The notes beneath the pieces are model-generated. The model was not told the DNA's origin. It saw only the letters and a list, made by a program, of their open reading frames with translations, and did not search any database. Shown piece after piece: positions 62,971 through 64,000 of a stretch of DNA of 64,000 nt. A program made the translations under genes and the position numbers. The stretch's first letter is position 1. Each line of letters opens with the position of its first letter. Source of the stretch: Ferrimonas sediminum (GTDB lineage Bacteria > Pseudomonadota > Gammaproteobacteria > Enterobacterales > Shewanellaceae); NCBI RefSeq assembly GCF_900100175.1, contig NZ_FNEM01000011.1, positions 1 through 64,000 of the forward strand. The letters are read 5' to 3'.

Positions 62971-63799
62971 TTACACCCAGGCCCGCTACCCGATCCGTGA
63001 GGTTTCGGCCCGAACCGGCGTCAACTCGGTCACCCTGAGGGCCTGGCAGCGGCGCTTTGGCCTGCTGAACCCACAGCGCACCGCCAAAGGACATCGCCTC
63101 TACAGCGAACAGGATATCGACACCATTGAAACCATCGTCGGCTGGCTGGAGAGAGGGGTCGCCATCAGCCAGGTCAAACCCCTGCTCACCACCCCAAATG
63201 CCGACGTCGACGCCGACCACTGGCAGCAGCAGATCGATGGGTTGATGACCCAGGCCCTCAATCTCAACGGAGAGAGCCTGCAGCAGCAATTGGATCACCT
63301 GACGGCCATGTACCCCTTTCCACTGGCCAGTAACCGGGTGCTGCGCCCCTGGCTGGCCCAGTGGCCTAAGCAGATTCAGGGCCGTCCGGATGCCGATGCC
63401 CTGGACAGCTGGTTGCACACCCAGTTATCGCTGAGGCTGTCGACCCGGTTTACCCTGACCAACCAGAACAACCCGGGGCCCGCCATCGCACTTATCCACC
63501 TGGAGACGACGCCCGCCATCGTCAGTCAATTGCTGGATCTGGAGTGGGCGCTGGCCGGAGTCAGGATTCAACCGCTGCCACTGACCAATCTGGCGAGTTT
63601 ACCGCTCATCATGGACAGGCTATCACCAAGGCCACTGCTGCTAAACCTGGGGGCTAAACCTCAAACCGCCGACATCAAGGTGATCCGGCAACTGAGCCAG
63701 TCGGGCCACACCCTGCTGCTAACCGGCGAATTCGCCGGGATTCACAGCCAAAACCTGGCACTTCCGGCAGCCCCTTGCCACAAGGAGGCCCTGCTATGA
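62960..63799 (+). CDS. MerR family regulator of the photolyase operon
   Basis: A 279-residue protein with an N-terminal MerR HTH (YPIREVSARTGVNSVTLRAWQRRFGLL) and a long C-terminal domain in the place where CarH/LitR proteins bind cobalamin. The usual W-x9-EH and DxHxxG motifs are not seen, so B12 binding is doubtful. It probably controls its own operon through the TTGTACA repeats. Overlaps the photolyase gene by 4 nt. Confidence 0.85.
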   Translation: MNTDYTQARYPIREVSARTGVNSVTLRAWQRRFGLLNPQRTAKGHRLYSEQDIDTIETIVGWLERGVAISQVKPLLTTPNADVDADHWQQQIDGLMTQALNLNGESLQQQLDHLTAMYPFPLASNRVLRPWLAQWPKQIQGRPDADALDSWLHTQLSLRLSTRFTLTNQNNPGPAIALIHLETTPAIVSQLLDLEWALAGVRIQPLPLTNLASLPLIMDRLSPRPLLLNLGAKPQTADIKVIRQLSQSGHTLLLTGEFAGIHSQNLALPAAPCHKEALL

Positions 63800-64000
63800 C
63801 GGTGATCTGGTTCCGGCGCGATCTGCGCATCGAAGACAACCCGGCGTTAACGGCGGCAGTAGCCAGCGGCCGTCCGGTGATTGCGCTATACATCAGCTCT
63901 CCCGCCCAGTGGCAACACCATCACGTGGCGCCGATACAGCTGGATCTGACCGAGCGGGCACTGAATCTGCTGAGCCATCAACTGGCCGGCATCGGCATTC
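63796..64000 (+). CDS. phrB: Deoxyribodipyrimidine photolyase, N-terminal part (runs off window)
   Basis: The first 68 residues of a photolyase/cryptochrome: VIWFRRDLRIEDNPALTAA, VIALYISSPAQW. These match the antenna-binding Rossmann domain. The ATG at 63796 overlaps the MerR stop (ATGA). The catalytic FAD domain is outside the window, so class I CPD photolyase is likely but not shown. Confidence 0.9.
   Translation, partial: MTVIWFRRDLRIEDNPALTAAVASGRPVIALYISSPAQWQHHHVAPIQLDLTERALNLLSHQLAGIGI

Overview
The window is a 64 kb, gene-dense, GC-rich chromosomal segment of a gammaproteobacterium. The gene set points to the Alteromonadales, near Ferrimonas or Shewanella. Clues are a stand-alone nrfA with a NarP-type site, an octaheme-tetrathionate-reductase-like multiheme cytochrome, the divergent hdfR/maoP pair, the aspS-yebC-ruvCAB and cmoAB blocks, and a thiC-thiDE-thiF-thiS-thiG-thiH operon behind a TPP riboswitch. 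The taxon is an inference from gene content and was not tested by a search.

Layout. 1-6 kb: tail of a probable REP-type transposase, yajD, a thiol peroxidase-like gene, a MocR regulator, nrfA and an orphan fetB; a second, truncated fetB 3' end lies beside yajD, so the peroxiredoxin-mocR-nrfA block sits between two direct copies of one gene end. 6-17.6 kb: rhomboid protease, alpha/beta hydrolase, an unknown membrane protein, an MltF-like transglycosylase, an outer-membrane barrel, fadH, sppA, ansA. 17.6-22.5 kb: MAPEG protein, a secreted EndoU-type nuclease with a small acidic partner, zinc-ribbon/yeaC/creA operon, and an AgcS symporter with an extra loop. 22.5-27 kb: hdfR, maoP, then an ATP-grasp ligase overlapping a large fusion of an N-formylglutamate-amidohydrolase-like domain with a DUF1704/MATCAP-type metallopeptidase. 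27-32.6 kb: FKBP, YbaK-like deacylase, DUF1415, DUF3429, two GSTs divergent from a TetR regulator, META lipoprotein, GFA protein. 32.6-36.6 kb: an AT-rich 0.76 kb gap with a CRP-like site, a ten-haem-motif cytochrome, a tiny DUF3012 lipoprotein, a diguanylate cyclase. 36.7-44.9 kb: outer-membrane barrel, thioredoxin-like protein, ruvBAC, yebC, aspS, cmoAB. 44.9-49.6 kb: a four-gene amidoligase cluster (retropepsin-like protein, 7TM inactive transglutaminase, RimK-like ligase, and a secreted M3-peptidase-like protein that seems to lack HExxH). 49.6-58.1 kb: azoR/LysR pair and the thiamine operon. 58.2-64 kb: SnoaL-like protein, pyrimidine nucleotidase, a galactokinase-like gene with all three GHMP motifs eroded plus galM, and a DUF523/DUF1722-MerR-photolyase operon preceded by TTGTACA direct repeats.

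The most interesting points are the two separate ATP-grasp ligase/peptidase clusters, the degenerate galactokinase kept in frame with galM, the EndoU protein with a candidate immunity partner, the enlarged tetrathionate-reductase-like cytochrome, and the duplicated fetB end around nrfA. No rRNA, tRNA, CRISPR array or complete insertion sequence was recognised.
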